Assembly: GCA_031259605.1 (NCBI GenBank)
Contig: JAIRLE010000121.1
Span: forward strand, 1-25,768
Source: Zoogloeaceae bacterium
GTDB lineage: Bacteria; Pseudomonadota; Gammaproteobacteria; Burkholderiales; Rhodocyclaceae
DNA length: 25,768 bases
Direction of reading: 5' to 3'
The stretch's first letter is position 1. The number at the start of each line of letters is the position of its first letter. The notes below the pieces were generated by a model. That model was not told where the DNA came from, did not search any database, and saw only the letters and a program-made list of their open reading frames with translations. The position numbers and the translations under genes were made by a program. This document shows positions 15,595 through 24,551 of the stretch, piece after piece.

Positions 15595-16482
15595 ATCCCG
15601 CGGCAGGGCGACATGCGGGAATTGGTGCGGCGCGCCCAGAATCATGCGTCCGAATTCTTCCATCAGCGCGGGATTCCGGGGCGCGTCGATGGGCATGCGG
15701 TAAATGGCGTTGCCCAGCCGTTCCAGATTGCAGACGCGCGCCACGATCTGCTCTTCCTGATAATCCGGTTCCCAATACACCTTCACCCGGACTTCCTGGG
15801 CAATTCTGAAGTGTATGGCTTTCAGGGCATGGCGCGCGTCGTAGATTTCATCGATCAGCATGTTCAGGTTGAGATCGAAGAAACGCTGGCGGAATTCTTC
15901 CGCCGCAGGCGCGTTGCGCATCAGGGCGATGTCGGGCTTTTCGCCCGCCAGCCGGTAATTCAGGCTGACGGAATGCATGAGCGACAGATCACTGGCGGAG
16001 TTCAGGATGCGGTAATCCACGCCGCCTTCCTGCCAAGCCAGGGCTTGCAGGTATTTTTCGTCCGCCAGCAGATAGTCGCGGGGAATTTCCGGTTTGATGA
16101 TGTTGAGTTGCTGCGTCATGTCATGCAGCCAGGCAAAGACATAGCGCATGGATTGATCGACCTGAACCGCCAGTCGCGCATTCTGCCGTGCGCGCGCCTG
16201 CTGCTGGTTCAGCACGTCCTGCGCCTGTTCGCGCAACTGTCCGAGCAGGCCGCCGGAATGGAGCGATGAGGAAAACTCGACATCCTCCTCCAGGTCGGGA
16301 AATTGCAAATCCGGCTTCTGCGCGCGCGCCGCGAGATGCACGCGCATGTCGTTTGCAAGCGTATCCCGCTCCAGGGCGTCAAGGTCGGCGACTTCTTCCA
16401 GAAAGTGTTCTTCTCCTTCTGTCGATGAATCCTGCGTTTTTCCGGAGGTGTCCGGATTGGTTTTCGGGCGCGAATTCGTCAT
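15589..16482 (-). CDS. Conserved betaproteobacterial-type hypothetical protein
   Basis: A protein of 297 residues without a signal peptide or membrane segment. The N-terminal 70 residues are polar and acidic (GEEHFLEEVADLDALE, FPDLEEDVEF). Next is a Gln/Arg/Ala helical region (LREQAQDVLNQQQARARQNARLA, possibly coiled coil). The rest is an alpha/beta part with conserved-looking phrases SMRYVFAWLHDMTQQLNIIKP, YRLAGEKPDI and VKVYWEPDYQEEQIVARVCN. I recall similar unnamed proteins in betaproteobacteria but know of no function. The gene is divergent from the YjfB-like gene across 71 nt and convergent with midA (6-nt overlap). The start at 16482 lacks a clear Shine-Dalgarno sequence. Confidence 0.75.
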   Translation of the reverse strand: MTNSRPKTNPDTSGKTQDSSTEGEEHFLEEVADLDALERDTLANDMRVHLAARAQKPDLQFPDLEEDVEFSSSLHSGGLLGQLREQAQDVLNQQQARARQNARLAVQVDQSMRYVFAWLHDMTQQLNIIKPEIPRDYLLADEKYLQALAWQEGGVDYRILNSASDLSLMHSVSLNYRLAGEKPDIALMRNAPAAEEFRQRFFDLNLNMLIDEIYDARHALKAIHFRIAQEVRVKVYWEPDYQEEQIVARVCNLERLGNAIYRMPIDAPRNPALMEEFGRMILGAPHQFPHVALPRDS

Positions 16483-16509
16483 GGCAAGGCAAGTCCCGCT
16501 CTGTTCAAA

Positions 16510-16529
16510 AGGGTCTATACTTTAACCCT
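16510..16529 (+). promoter_or_regulatory. -10-like box inside an inverted repeat upstream of the YjfB-like gene
   Basis: TATACT (16516-16521, 5/6 to the -10 consensus) lies between the arms AGGGT and ACCCT, 33 nt before the start codon. The -35 region at 17 nt is poor (GTCCCG). The symmetry around the -10 box could be an operator. Confidence 0.3.
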
Positions 16530-16553
16530 GTACCGCGCGAAAGGGAACTCATC

Positions 16554-16739
16554 ATGGAAATCAACAGTAACGTCGGCAGTTTGGCCAGTCAGACCAGCCA
16601 GGCGCCGGACGCCGTCAATATGGCCGTGCTCAGGAAGGCCATCGACATACAGGCGGAAGCCGCCCTGCGACTCATCGATGCGCTCCCCGCCGTCAGCAAT
16701 CCGTCCCATCTGGGGCAAAACATCGATCAGACGGCCTGA
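16554..16739 (+). CDS. YjfB-family putative motility protein
   Basis: A peptide of 61 residues with the family pattern: a short polar N-terminus, NMAVLRKAIDIQAEAALRLIDALP (helix with AVLRKAID and a Q-x5-LL/LI-x-LP core), then a C-terminal end NPSHLGQNIDQTA matching the usual LGxNID ending. AGGGA lies 7 nt before ATG 16554, a good ribosome site, whereas the longer open frame upstream has none. The family is described as putative motility-associated on the basis of genomic context, and no mechanism is known to me. No flagellar gene is in the window. It is convergent with the hydrolase gene. Confidence 0.75.
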   Translation: MEINSNVGSLASQTSQAPDAVNMAVLRKAIDIQAEAALRLIDALPAVSNPSHLGQNIDQTA

Positions 16740-16758
16740 AGCGGCGTCAACGGCGGCG

Positions 16759-17592
16759 TCAAAGCGTCGCGTCCAGCCAGTCCCTTACCTTTTCCGCCAC
16801 CAGCGGCCAATCCTGTTCATGGGTGACGGCGTGTCCCATGCCAGGAAAGATGTGCGCTTCCAGACGATAGGTGCGTGCCGTGGCCTGCACCAGGAACGCG
16901 GGCACCAGTTCGTCTTTTTCCGCGCCGATGACCAGTAGCGGCGGACGCAGATCGGCGGTCAGGAGCGGCAGGTCGAAAATGCTCATGTCCCAGAGCGCGC
17001 GCTGGGATTCCAGCTGCATGCGCTCGCCAAAGCGTTTGAGGATGGCGTGGCTTGTCGGCTGGGCGAACAATGCCTCGCGCACGGTTTCCAGCCCGGCTTC
17101 ATTGCCGCGCAGGATGCTGTTGAGTTCCATGAGCAGGCCGGGTTTTCGGGCGAGCAGGTTGAATTGCGAAAGCAGCAGACCTTGCGGCGGCACGGCGCAC
17201 AACAGTGCCGCCGCCGGAACGCACTGGCGTTCCAGGTATTTCTGGAGGACGAAGCCGCCCATGGAATGCCCGATCAGCGCGGGCAGGCGCGGGTGTCGTT
17301 CCTCCAGCCAGGCAACGGCGAGTTTCACGTCCTCGACATAATCGGCAATGGCAAGATCGTCCAGATTGTCGCCGCCCGCGCTGTTCCCATGACCGGAGAG
17401 GGACAGGGCGTAGCTGGGATAGCCCTGCCGCGCGAACCAGGGGAGAAAGTTGTCCGCCCACATCCAGGCGGCGGCGAACGCGCCATGGATGAACAGCAAG
17501 GGCACGGGACGCGCGGTCATGCTTGCGGGCGGCAGGGCAAACAGCAATTCGCGTCCGGCAAGGGTGTGGTGTTGCATGGAGAGTTCGGGCAT
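16759..17592 (-). CDS. Alpha/beta hydrolase (lysophospholipase/esterase-like)
   Basis: A cytosolic alpha/beta-hydrolase fold protein of 277 residues. HGAF (36-39) provides the oxyanion hole, GHSMGG holds nucleophile Ser110, GAEKDELVP gives Asp227, and GMGHAVTHE gives His254, so the triad is complete. SLSGHGNSAG (65-73) is typical of the serine aminopeptidase/lysophospholipase (COG2267-like) group. The substrate is unknown. It lies 27 nt after cca in the same direction and is probably the last gene of the PilZ-like/cca operon. Confidence 0.88.
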   Translation of the reverse strand: MPELSMQHHTLAGRELLFALPPASMTARPVPLLFIHGAFAAAWMWADNFLPWFARQGYPSYALSLSGHGNSAGGDNLDDLAIADYVEDVKLAVAWLEERHPRLPALIGHSMGGFVLQKYLERQCVPAAALLCAVPPQGLLLSQFNLLARKPGLLMELNSILRGNEAGLETVREALFAQPTSHAILKRFGERMQLESQRALWDMSIFDLPLLTADLRPPLLVIGAEKDELVPAFLVQATARTYRLEAHIFPGMGHAVTHEQDWPLVAEKVRDWLDATL

Positions 17593-17619
17593 GGAGAATG
17601 ACGTTTCCTGAAAAAATCC

Positions 17620-18858
17620 TTATGAATCCGCGGGCGTTACCGCCAGTGCCGCGCGCACGGCGGCGACCCTGGCCATGTGCAGGCGGTCGGCGATTTGCGT
17701 TTTATCGGCAAGGTTCGCGGCGATGACGCTGCCATCCACATCGCAAAACGCCGCCGCCGCTTTTTGCCATATTTCGCGCGGCGGCCAGGCAATGTCTTCC
17801 TGCCCCGTCCGTCCGCGCGCGTCGGCCTCGCAGACGCGCAGCAATTCGGCAAAGCGTTCGGGACGCCGTTTGAGATCGCAGGCTTCCAGAAGACGCACCA
17901 TCGTTCCCGGCGTGAGCGCCTCTTTTCCACCAACGCGATGCATCTTGCCGTGTTGGCGAATCGCCAGCCGGGCAAGCTCGCGACATGCCGCGGGAACCTT
18001 GAGGCGGGCGCACAAGGCGGTCAGCGGCGCGTCGCCGCGTTCTTCGTGTCCGTGGTGGCGCGGCAGCAGTCCGGCGGGCGTCAGCGCCTTGCCCAGATCA
18101 TGCGCCAGAGTGGCGAAACGCGCGGGCAACGAAAGCCGCATCCGCGCCGCCGCCGCCAGCGCCAGCAACGTATGCGCGCCGGTGTTGCCTTCGGGATGAA
18201 ATTCGGTGCGTTCCGGCGTCTGGAACAGGGCATCGACTTCCGGCATCAGACGCGCGAGCGCGCCACACGCGCGCAGGACCAGCAACATGCGCTGCGGCGC
18301 GGCCTCCATCAGCCCGCGGGAAATTTCCTGCCACACCCGTTCCGGCGTCAGATGATCGATTTCGCCATTGGCCACCATGCGCCGCATCAGCGCCATCGTC
18401 TCCGGCGCAAGCGAAAAATCGCCGAAACGGGCGGCAAAACGGGCAAGCCGCAACAGGCGCACAGGGTCTTCGACAAACGCCGCGCCGACATGCCGCAACA
18501 CCCTGGCCTCCAGATCGGCGCGTCCGTTGAAGGGATCGATCAATACGCCGTCCTCTCCCCTTGCCATGGCGTTGATGGTCAGATCGCGGCGCGCCAGGTC
18601 TTCTTCCAGCGACACATCCGGCGCGGCGTAAAAGCTGAACCCGTGGTAACCCCTGCCGTTTTTCTTCTCGGTGCGCGCCAGCGCGTATTCCTCGTGCGTT
18701 TCGGGGTGCAAGAAGACCGGGAAATCCTTGCCGATCGGTCTGAATCCCATTGCCAGCAAAGCTTCCGGCGTCGCGCCGACCACCACGTAATCCCGGTCGG
18801 TCACCGCTCGCCCCATGAGTTCATCGCGAATCGCGCCGCCGACGACATAGATTTGCAC
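17620..18858 (-). CDS. cca: CCA tRNA nucleotidyltransferase / 2'-phosphodiesterase-phosphatase
   Basis: It adds or repairs the 3' CCA end of tRNAs. From GTG 18858 the protein is 412 residues, the same as E. coli Cca, and starts MQIYVVGGAIRDELMG with catalytic Asp21 and Asp23 (TDRDYVVVG) at the same numbers. Also visible are RRDLTINAMA, EDPVRLLRLARFAARF, and an HD-domain block LAHDLGKALTP followed by PRHHGHEE, so the hydrolase part is present. GGGGGGA just upstream of GTG is a plausible ribosome site. An alternative ATG at 18879 overlaps the stop of the upstream gene as ATGA. Either way the two genes are coupled. Confidence 0.95.
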   Translation of the reverse strand: MQIYVVGGAIRDELMGRAVTDRDYVVVGATPEALLAMGFRPIGKDFPVFLHPETHEEYALARTEKKNGRGYHGFSFYAAPDVSLEEDLARRDLTINAMARGEDGVLIDPFNGRADLEARVLRHVGAAFVEDPVRLLRLARFAARFGDFSLAPETMALMRRMVANGEIDHLTPERVWQEISRGLMEAAPQRMLLVLRACGALARLMPEVDALFQTPERTEFHPEGNTGAHTLLALAAAARMRLSLPARFATLAHDLGKALTPAGLLPRHHGHEERGDAPLTALCARLKVPAACRELARLAIRQHGKMHRVGGKEALTPGTMVRLLEACDLKRRPERFAELLRVCEADARGRTGQEDIAWPPREIWQKAAAAFCDVDGSVIAANLADKTQIADRLHMARVAAVRAALAVTPADS

Positions 18859-18875
18859 ATATCCCCCCGATTCCG

Positions 18876-20345
18876 TCATTCCGCCAGCGTGAACATTTCG
18901 ATGCAACTGTTCTGTTCACAGACTTTCAGTCCGGAAAGATCGCGGGTTTTCTTGCTGCCGCCCAGGCGGATGGCGCAACGGTCGCCCGTAATGGTGCCGA
19001 CGGGCGCAACCAGGGCGGAGGCGCTGCGCAGGGAAGGGTATTCCGGCAACAGCAGCAGCGGCGTATGGACAAAGCGGGATTCGCCATCCACCAACGAGGC
19101 GGGAATGGCGTCCAGCGCGATGATTTGCAGGCCAATCTCGATATGTTCCGGATTCTCCGAAATCGCCCAGCGCACCAGACAGACCAGCCAGCCGGGATTG
19201 GCGTCCGGGCGCAATGCCACCACATCGCCTATCCGCACATGTCCAATCGTGCCGCTCATGTGCATGAGCGCGTAACCATCCGGACTTTCGTTGATGATCA
19301 TCCACTGGCTGATGTCGACTTCGCTCTCGCCGTCTTTTTTCTGCAACAGTTGGCGGAAACGCGCCAGCCCCGCGCACAGCCGGGCGCGTCGATGGTTGGC
19401 CTGGCGGCGTCGCGGAAAATGGCGTTTTCCGGGCGCGCTCCAGGCCGTCGCCAGCCGCCGCAACGCGCCCTGTCCGGCAGGCGTTTGCGCCAGTTTCGGC
19501 AGATGCAGCGATTCGGCGGTCGCGCCCGCATCCAGTGCCTCCAGGTCTTTTCTCGACCGTTCGGCGGCTTTGGCGGTGGAAAAATAAAACGCCCGATACC
19601 CGGAGGGCAATGACCGCCGCGTCAGCGCGAACAGCGCGAAATCATGCGTCGGCTCGACCCAGAATACCGCGTTGCCGTCTTGCGGCATCTCTGTCGTGAA
19701 GAAAATCGTGTCCGCGCATTTATGCGCATATTCCGCCACGAACTCCAGTTCATGCGCGGCGCAGGAGGTCGGTTGGGCGGCGGCCAGCAGCAAGGCTTCG
19801 CGGTAGGAGGCAAGCGGCGGCTGACGCCCGGGAGCCAGCGGCAAGCGAAGACTGGAAAGATGAATGCCGTGCAGCCGTTGCCAGATGCCGGTCTGCACGG
19901 GCGCGACCACCAGATGACTGACGTAGATGTGCTGGTAGAGACAAAAGGCAATGCGCTCCATGATCTCCAGGGCAATTTCCGGCTGCCGCCGCACCGAATC
20001 GTCTTCCAGCAGGGTTTCGTGGGTGGCCGCCAGATTGTCGAGAAAACCCTGCAAAATGCCCGTCTGATGGCGGAAATTCCGATCCAGCGGAATGCGAATG
20101 TCGGCAAAGCGGCGCAAAAAGGGTTTCAGGTGCGCGCGAAAGGCGATGAACAGCTTTTCCAGCATGGTCTGCCGCATTTCGGCATTCCCTGTTTCCGCGC
20201 GCAGCGAAAAGAGGATTTTTTCCAGTTCCGCAATATCCAGCGTCTCCGCTTCCTGCAACAGGGATAGATACTCGAAAATCGCGCGCGCGCGCGCCTTGTC
20301 TGTCAGGGCGTGGGTTGCGCAATTGCGGGGATGGTCAGGCGTCAT
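18876..20345 (-). CDS. PilZ-like domain protein (possible c-di-GMP receptor), betaproteobacterial type
   Basis: A protein of 489 residues. The first ~300 are mostly helical without membrane segments. The C-terminal part has PilZ-like signatures: an Arg cluster PRRRQANHRRAR (311-322) and, 30 residues later, INESPDGYALM, an N-x-S-x-x-G motif (Asn352, Ser354, Gly357), followed by beta-rich RIGDVVALRPDANPGWLVCLVRW. In classical PilZ domains RxxxR plus (D/N)xSxxG binds c-di-GMP, so binding is inferred. Function is unknown. AGGA lies 6 nt before ATG 20345. The stop overlaps an alternative cca start (ATGA), so it leads the operon with cca and the hydrolase. Confidence 0.7.
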   Translation of the reverse strand: MTPDHPRNCATHALTDKARARAIFEYLSLLQEAETLDIAELEKILFSLRAETGNAEMRQTMLEKLFIAFRAHLKPFLRRFADIRIPLDRNFRHQTGILQGFLDNLAATHETLLEDDSVRRQPEIALEIMERIAFCLYQHIYVSHLVVAPVQTGIWQRLHGIHLSSLRLPLAPGRQPPLASYREALLLAAAQPTSCAAHELEFVAEYAHKCADTIFFTTEMPQDGNAVFWVEPTHDFALFALTRRSLPSGYRAFYFSTAKAAERSRKDLEALDAGATAESLHLPKLAQTPAGQGALRRLATAWSAPGKRHFPRRRQANHRRARLCAGLARFRQLLQKKDGESEVDISQWMIINESPDGYALMHMSGTIGHVRIGDVVALRPDANPGWLVCLVRWAISENPEHIEIGLQIIALDAIPASLVDGESRFVHTPLLLLPEYPSLRSASALVAPVGTITGDRCAIRLGGSKKTRDLSGLKVCEQNSCIEMFTLAE

Positions 20346-20448
20346 GAAGTGTCCTGTTCAAAGTGCGGAGAGCGCATGATGGCGTGGCGCGCCAACAACT
20401 GCTCATGCCTTGCCCTATTCTACCGACTTTGACCGGATTTTTCCGCTC

Positions 20449-20705
20449 TTATCGCTTTTGTCCTTGTTGCCGGAACATCGACAGCTTGGCCGTCATGTGC
20501 CGACAGACTGCGCCGCGCTGGTTTTTGGTTTCGCTCTCCACGGTCACGATGCCGCGATCCGGCCTGGAGCGGGAAGGGACGATCGCGGTAATGACGCTCT
20601 CAAGGCGCAAGACATCGCCCGGACGAGCCGGACGGGGCCAGAAACTCGACGCCCGCGCCGATCGTCCCTCCGGCAACCGGCAGGCTGGCGACCAGGAGTT
20701 TCAGC
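20449..20705 (-). pseudogene. MaoC-like acyl dehydratase, 3' remnant (frameshifted, N-terminus lost)
   Basis: The minus strand encodes WPRPARPGDVLRLES followed by PSRSRPDRGIVTVESETKNQRG and MTAKL, the usual C-terminal half of MaoC/hot-dog hydratases. Just upstream, in another frame, is LKLLVASLPVAGGTIGAGVEF, the preceding block of the same family. The frame breaks at about 20632-20636, and the first ~60 residues are absent because sequence upstream is repeat copy D. The gene is therefore dead. The ATG at 20676 is only an accidental start. The family assignment is from remembered motifs. Confidence 0.75.
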
Positions 20706-20868
20706 AAAAATCAGCGACAGCCCTTCAGGGCTGTCGGTCCAACTCCATTGGGAAGGGGTTTGCATCCCCTCCCCAATGGCTGCGGTCGAAACCCCGGCCG
20801 CGGCCGGGGTCTCGACCTTCGCGCCTTTCTTACGGGCGAGGTTTCAAACCGGAGTTCGTTTTACGATG
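20698..20868 (+). repeat. Hairpin-rich leader repeat, copy D (full length, 171 nt)
   Basis: It starts GTTTCAGCAAAAATCAGC. Hairpin 1 is at 20716-20735 (8-bp stem, TTCA loop), hairpin 2 at 20745-20779, a perfect palindrome CCCCGGCCGCGGCCGGGG at 20792-20809, the weak GCGCC/GGGCG stem at 20821-20838, GGTTTCAAACC at 20840-20850, and a tail ending ACGATG at 20868. It lies between the maoC remnant and the 3' end of topB. Its ATG leads only into an antisense reading of topB. Confidence 0.92.
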
Positions 20869-20873
20869 AACGT

Positions 20874-23402
20874 TCAGGAAGCCTTTTGCGACTTCTTTTT
20901 CGCGCTCGCGCCTGCCTTGGTCTTCGGTTCGCGTTTTTCGAACTCGAAACCCACCTTGCCGTCCTTGCCGACCGCCAAGAAGGCAGAGAACTTGCGGCGG
21001 GTACGGGCGGAAACGAATTCCTTCAGAAGATCGGTGCGTCCCTCCGTGAGCAATTTTCGCATCTGTTCCGGTTCGACGGGTTGCAGCAGGATCACCTTGC
21101 CGGAACGGAAATTGCAGGATTTTTCCGCGCCCACGGATCTTTCGCAGACGTAGGCGTTGCCGTATTCATAGACCGCGCCGCCGCACTTCGGGCATTTGCC
21201 CAGGCTTTCCTGCGCGGAAAAATCCACTTCGGACTGTGCGTCGTCCTCTTTGGGCTGACCGAAATCGAATTCTGTCTCGAACTTGTCATTTATGCGGATT
21301 ATCGCGGCAAACGGCCTGCCCATCTTGTTGCGGAATCCGGTGAGCGGGCCGATTTTGCGTTCGGTGAGCAGGGTTTCGATTTCCTCCGGCTCGAACTGGC
21401 GTCCGGCCACGATCTTCCACAGCGAAAAATCGCAGGCGGCGCATTGGAATTTCTTGTAGTTCTCGCGCACCGCGCCGCCGCATTTGGGGCAGGGCGTCTC
21501 CAGCACGCCGAAGTCGCCGGGGATGGTGTCGGAATCGTAGCTCTTTGCGCGCTCGACGATATGCTGCGTCATCTGAGCAATCTCGCGCATGAATTCCTGG
21601 CGCGAGAGATTGCCTTTTTCGATGCGCCCCAGTTTCCATTCCCATTCGCCGGTCAATTCCGGCGCGGTCAGTTCATTGACGCCCAGTCCCGTCAAGAGGG
21701 TGAGGAGCGAAAACGCCTTGGCGGTGGGGACGAGTTCGCGTCCCTCGCGCAGCATGTATTGTTCGGCAATCAGGTTTTCGATGATTTGCGCGCGCGTGGC
21801 CGGGGTGCCCAAGCCGCGTCCGGCCATCGCCGCCTTGAGTTCTTCGTCCTCCACCATCTTGCCTGCGCCTTCCATCGCGGAAAGGAGCGTCGCTTCCGAA
21901 TAGCGTGGCGGCGGGCGGGTGGCGGCGGCCTTGAGCTGCATGGCGTTGACGGCGACCTTTTCCTGGGCCGCAACTGGCGGCAGATTGCCTGCATCGTCTT
22001 CCTGCTCCCTGCCATAGACCGCCAGCCATCCCGGTTGCACCAGTACCTTGCCTTCGCTCTTGAATGGATGATCGGCAACGCGAGTGATGCGGGTCGTAAC
22101 CTGATATTCGGCGGCGGGGAAAAAGACGGCGAGAAAGCGTTTGACCACGAAATCGTAAAGCTTTTGCTCGATCTCGGAAAGATTCCTTGGCGCTTGCGTG
22201 GTGGGGATGATGGCGAAGTGATCGCTGATCTTGGCGTTATTGAAAATGCGCCTGTTGGGCAATACCCAGTTTCTTGCCAGCACTTGATGGGCAAAGGGCG
22301 CGTAGCGCGCGATCAACACTTCGTCATATCCCTTGCCTGCGCCCTCGCCGGTGAGCATGGCCAGCGTCGCCTTGACCGTGCCCGGATAATCCTCCGGCAG
22401 GCAACGGGAATCGGTACGCGGATAGGTAAGCACCTTGTGTTTTTCGTAGAGCGCCTGCGCCAGACTCAAGGTGGTCTTGGCGGAAAAGCCGAAGCGAGCG
22501 TTGGCTTCGCGTTGCAGGCTGGTGAGGTCGAAAAGGGCGGGCGGAAGGCGGGATTCCGGTTTGGCCTCTTCGCTGACTTCGCCCGTCTGTCCCTGGCAGG
22601 CGGCGCGAATGGCCTCGGCCCTGGCTTCCTCCCAGAGCCGTTCGGCGCGGGCGTGTTCGTCTTCCTTGCCGCCCTTGAATTTTTCGTCGAACCATTTGCC
22701 CGTGTATTCCCCGGCCTGGGCGGAAAAGCGGGCTTCCACCTCCCAGTAGGGGCGCGGCTTGAAGTCGCGGATTTTCTTTTCGCGCTCGACGACGATGGCG
22801 AGCGTCGGCGTCTGCACCCGCCCCACGGTGGTGAGATGAAAGCCGCCAGTCTTGGAATTGAAGGCGGTCATGGCGCGGGTGCCGTTGATGCCCACCAGCC
22901 AGTCGGATTCGGAACGGCAAATGGCGGCGTCCGCCAATCCCTGCATGTCGTTGCCGCTGCGCAGATGATGGAAGCCGTCGCGTATGGCCTGCTGGGTCAT
23001 GGATTGCAGCCACAGGCGGCGCACCGGTTTTTGTGTCTTGCTGTGTTGGACGATGTAGCTGAAAATCAGCTCACCTTCGCGTCCCGCGTCGCAGGCGTTG
23101 ATCAGGCTCTCGACATCCTTGCTTTTGATCAGCCGGATCAGGAGGCGCAAGCGCGGCTCGGATTTTTCTATGGGCCGCAGATCGAAGTACGGCGGAATGA
23201 CCGGCAGGTGAATAAACGACCACTTGCCGCGCTTTACTTCGTATTCTTCCGGGCAGGCGATTTCCAGCAAATGCCCGACCGCCGAGGAGATGATGTAATC
23301 GTCATTCTCGAAATAATCGCCGTGTTTGGGGATGTTGCCCAGCGCCCTGGCGATATCCGCCGCCACCGATGGTTTTTCCGCAATGATCAGTTTTTTGCCC
23401 AT
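20874..23402 (-). CDS. topB: DNA topoisomerase III (type IA)
   Basis: It relaxes and decatenates DNA through a 5'-phosphotyrosine intermediate. The 842 residues begin with a Toprim domain: LIIAEKPSVA (Glu9) and ACDAGREGE (Asp105, Glu109). The active site is VLTYPRTDSRCLPED with Tyr327, and GRVQTPTLAIVVEREKKI is the conserved helix. The C-terminal third adds two zinc-ribbon-like modules (CPKCGGAV..CAAC and CPKCGGAVYEYG..C) and a Lys/Ala tail. This makes it longer than E. coli TopB (653) but normal for betaproteobacterial forms. The stop is 5 nt from repeat copy D. The long open frame opposite (20748-23690) is a shadow of codon bias. Confidence 0.96.
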   Translation of the reverse strand: MGKKLIIAEKPSVAADIARALGNIPKHGDYFENDDYIISSAVGHLLEIACPEEYEVKRGKWSFIHLPVIPPYFDLRPIEKSEPRLRLLIRLIKSKDVESLINACDAGREGELIFSYIVQHSKTQKPVRRLWLQSMTQQAIRDGFHHLRSGNDMQGLADAAICRSESDWLVGINGTRAMTAFNSKTGGFHLTTVGRVQTPTLAIVVEREKKIRDFKPRPYWEVEARFSAQAGEYTGKWFDEKFKGGKEDEHARAERLWEEARAEAIRAACQGQTGEVSEEAKPESRLPPALFDLTSLQREANARFGFSAKTTLSLAQALYEKHKVLTYPRTDSRCLPEDYPGTVKATLAMLTGEGAGKGYDEVLIARYAPFAHQVLARNWVLPNRRIFNNAKISDHFAIIPTTQAPRNLSEIEQKLYDFVVKRFLAVFFPAAEYQVTTRITRVADHPFKSEGKVLVQPGWLAVYGREQEDDAGNLPPVAAQEKVAVNAMQLKAAATRPPPRYSEATLLSAMEGAGKMVEDEELKAAMAGRGLGTPATRAQIIENLIAEQYMLREGRELVPTAKAFSLLTLLTGLGVNELTAPELTGEWEWKLGRIEKGNLSRQEFMREIAQMTQHIVERAKSYDSDTIPGDFGVLETPCPKCGGAVRENYKKFQCAACDFSLWKIVAGRQFEPEEIETLLTERKIGPLTGFRNKMGRPFAAIIRINDKFETEFDFGQPKEDDAQSEVDFSAQESLGKCPKCGGAVYEYGNAYVCERSVGAEKSCNFRSGKVILLQPVEPEQMRKLLTEGRTDLLKEFVSARTRRKFSAFLAVGKDGKVGFEFEKREPKTKAGASAKKKSQKAS

Positions 23403-23714
23403 AATCCGTCCATGCGCGGCAACAAGCCGCCCGAAGAAAAGTTGCGGGGCATGATAAGGGGGAAGGATGGATGTCGCAAGCAGGGATACATGATTCAGGA
23501 GAGGAAGACGGGAGCAAGGCGGCGGGAATCAATGCGCGCCTGCGCCTTCAGTTCGCGCCGCCGCCAGTCCTTCGGCCATCCTCGCCTCGGGAGGGATGTT
23601 CAAGCCGGAGACATGGGCAACATTTTTCCTGCCGAACAGTGCTCAGGTAAAGACGCGGGCGGCAGGAATGCGGCAAAATGGTGCCTTTGACGATAAACGG
23701 GAAATCATTCGAGC
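23403..23714. other. Intergenic stretch between divergent topB and tlyA
   Basis: These 312 nt hold no supported gene, RNA or repeat copy. TTGACG at 23687-23692 resembles a -35 box but no -10 box fits before tlyA. Short G+C-rich inverted segments near 23570-23600 are not strong enough to call. Confidence 0.6.
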
Positions 23715-24551
23715 ATGAGCATGAACGCCTTTCATGCCCGGCGGCACAAGCCCGGTCCGGCAACGGTGCGGGAAAGCCTGCCGGCGTTTGCGCCTTCTGC
23801 CGGCGTCCGGGCGGATGTGTTGCTGGCGGCGCAACTCAACTGTTCGCGCACAAAGGCAAGACATCTGATTGAGGCCGGAAAGGCGCGTCATGCCGATGCC
23901 GTGATCGGCAAACCGGCGCAGGCATTGCCCGGCGACAGCCAGTTGACCCTTGCGGAAGACGCTTGTGGCGCTTTTGTTTCGCGCGGCGGCGACAAACTCT
24001 CGGGCGCGTTAAGGCATACCCGGATGTCGGTGGCGGGTTGTCGCTGCCTGGACGTGGGCCAATCCGCCGGCGGCTTTACCGATTGCCTTCTGGCGGCGGG
24101 CGCGGAGCAGGTGGTGGGTGTGGACGTGGGGCATGGTCAATTGCATCCCAAGCTCCTGGTCGACCCGCGGGTGCGCGCCTTCACGGGCATAAACTGCCGG
24201 AGGCTCACTGCCGCCGATCTGGCGGACGCCCTGCCGGAAAATGGTTTTGAGCGCATCGTAGCCGATGTCAGTTTCATTTCGCTCGCCTTGATTTTGCCGT
24301 GTCTGCCGCCGTTGCTCGCGGCGGATGGGCAGATGCTGTTGCTGGTCAAGCCCCAGTTCGAGGTTGGCCGAAAGGATGTCGGCAAGGGCGGCATCGTGCG
24401 CGATGCCCGCCTGTACGCGGAAGTCGAGGCCGGATTGCGCCGCCGCTGCGCCGATCTCGATCTCGAGGTGCGACAATGGTTCGCCAGTTCTCTTGTCGGT
24501 GGTGACGGCAATCGTGAATTCTTTATCTGGACAAGCAAGGCAAGAAATTAG
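23715..24551 (+). CDS. tlyA: TlyA-family S4/FtsJ-type rRNA methyltransferase (hemolysin A family)
   Basis: A 278-residue protein with an N-terminal S4 RNA-binding domain (RADVLLAAQLNCSRTKARHLIEAGKA, about 32-57) and a Rossmann methyltransferase domain. Landmarks are FVSRGGDKLSGAL (Lys94), LDVGQSAGGFTDCLL, VVGVDVGHGQL, IVADVSFISL and LLVKPQFEVGRKDVGKGGIVRD. Family members 2'-O-methylate 16S/23S rRNA; the hemolysin label is historical. The SAM loop reads GQSAGG where GASTGG is usual. ATG 23715 or 23721 could start it. The normal end GNREFF is followed by WTSKARN, and the stop TAG lies in repeat copy E, so the last residues may have been changed by repeat insertion. Confidence 0.93.
   Translation: MSMNAFHARRHKPGPATVRESLPAFAPSAGVRADVLLAAQLNCSRTKARHLIEAGKARHADAVIGKPAQALPGDSQLTLAEDACGAFVSRGGDKLSGALRHTRMSVAGCRCLDVGQSAGGFTDCLLAAGAEQVVGVDVGHGQLHPKLLVDPRVRAFTGINCRRLTAADLADALPENGFERIVADVSFISLALILPCLPPLLAADGQMLLLVKPQFEVGRKDVGKGGIVRDARLYAEVEAGLRRRCADLDLEVRQWFASSLVGGDGNREFFIWTSKARN

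Noticed and set aside
20748..23690. 980-residue open frame on the + strand opposite topB
   Set aside because: It is a mirror of a certain topB gene and its start lies in repeat copy D, so it is a codon-bias shadow.
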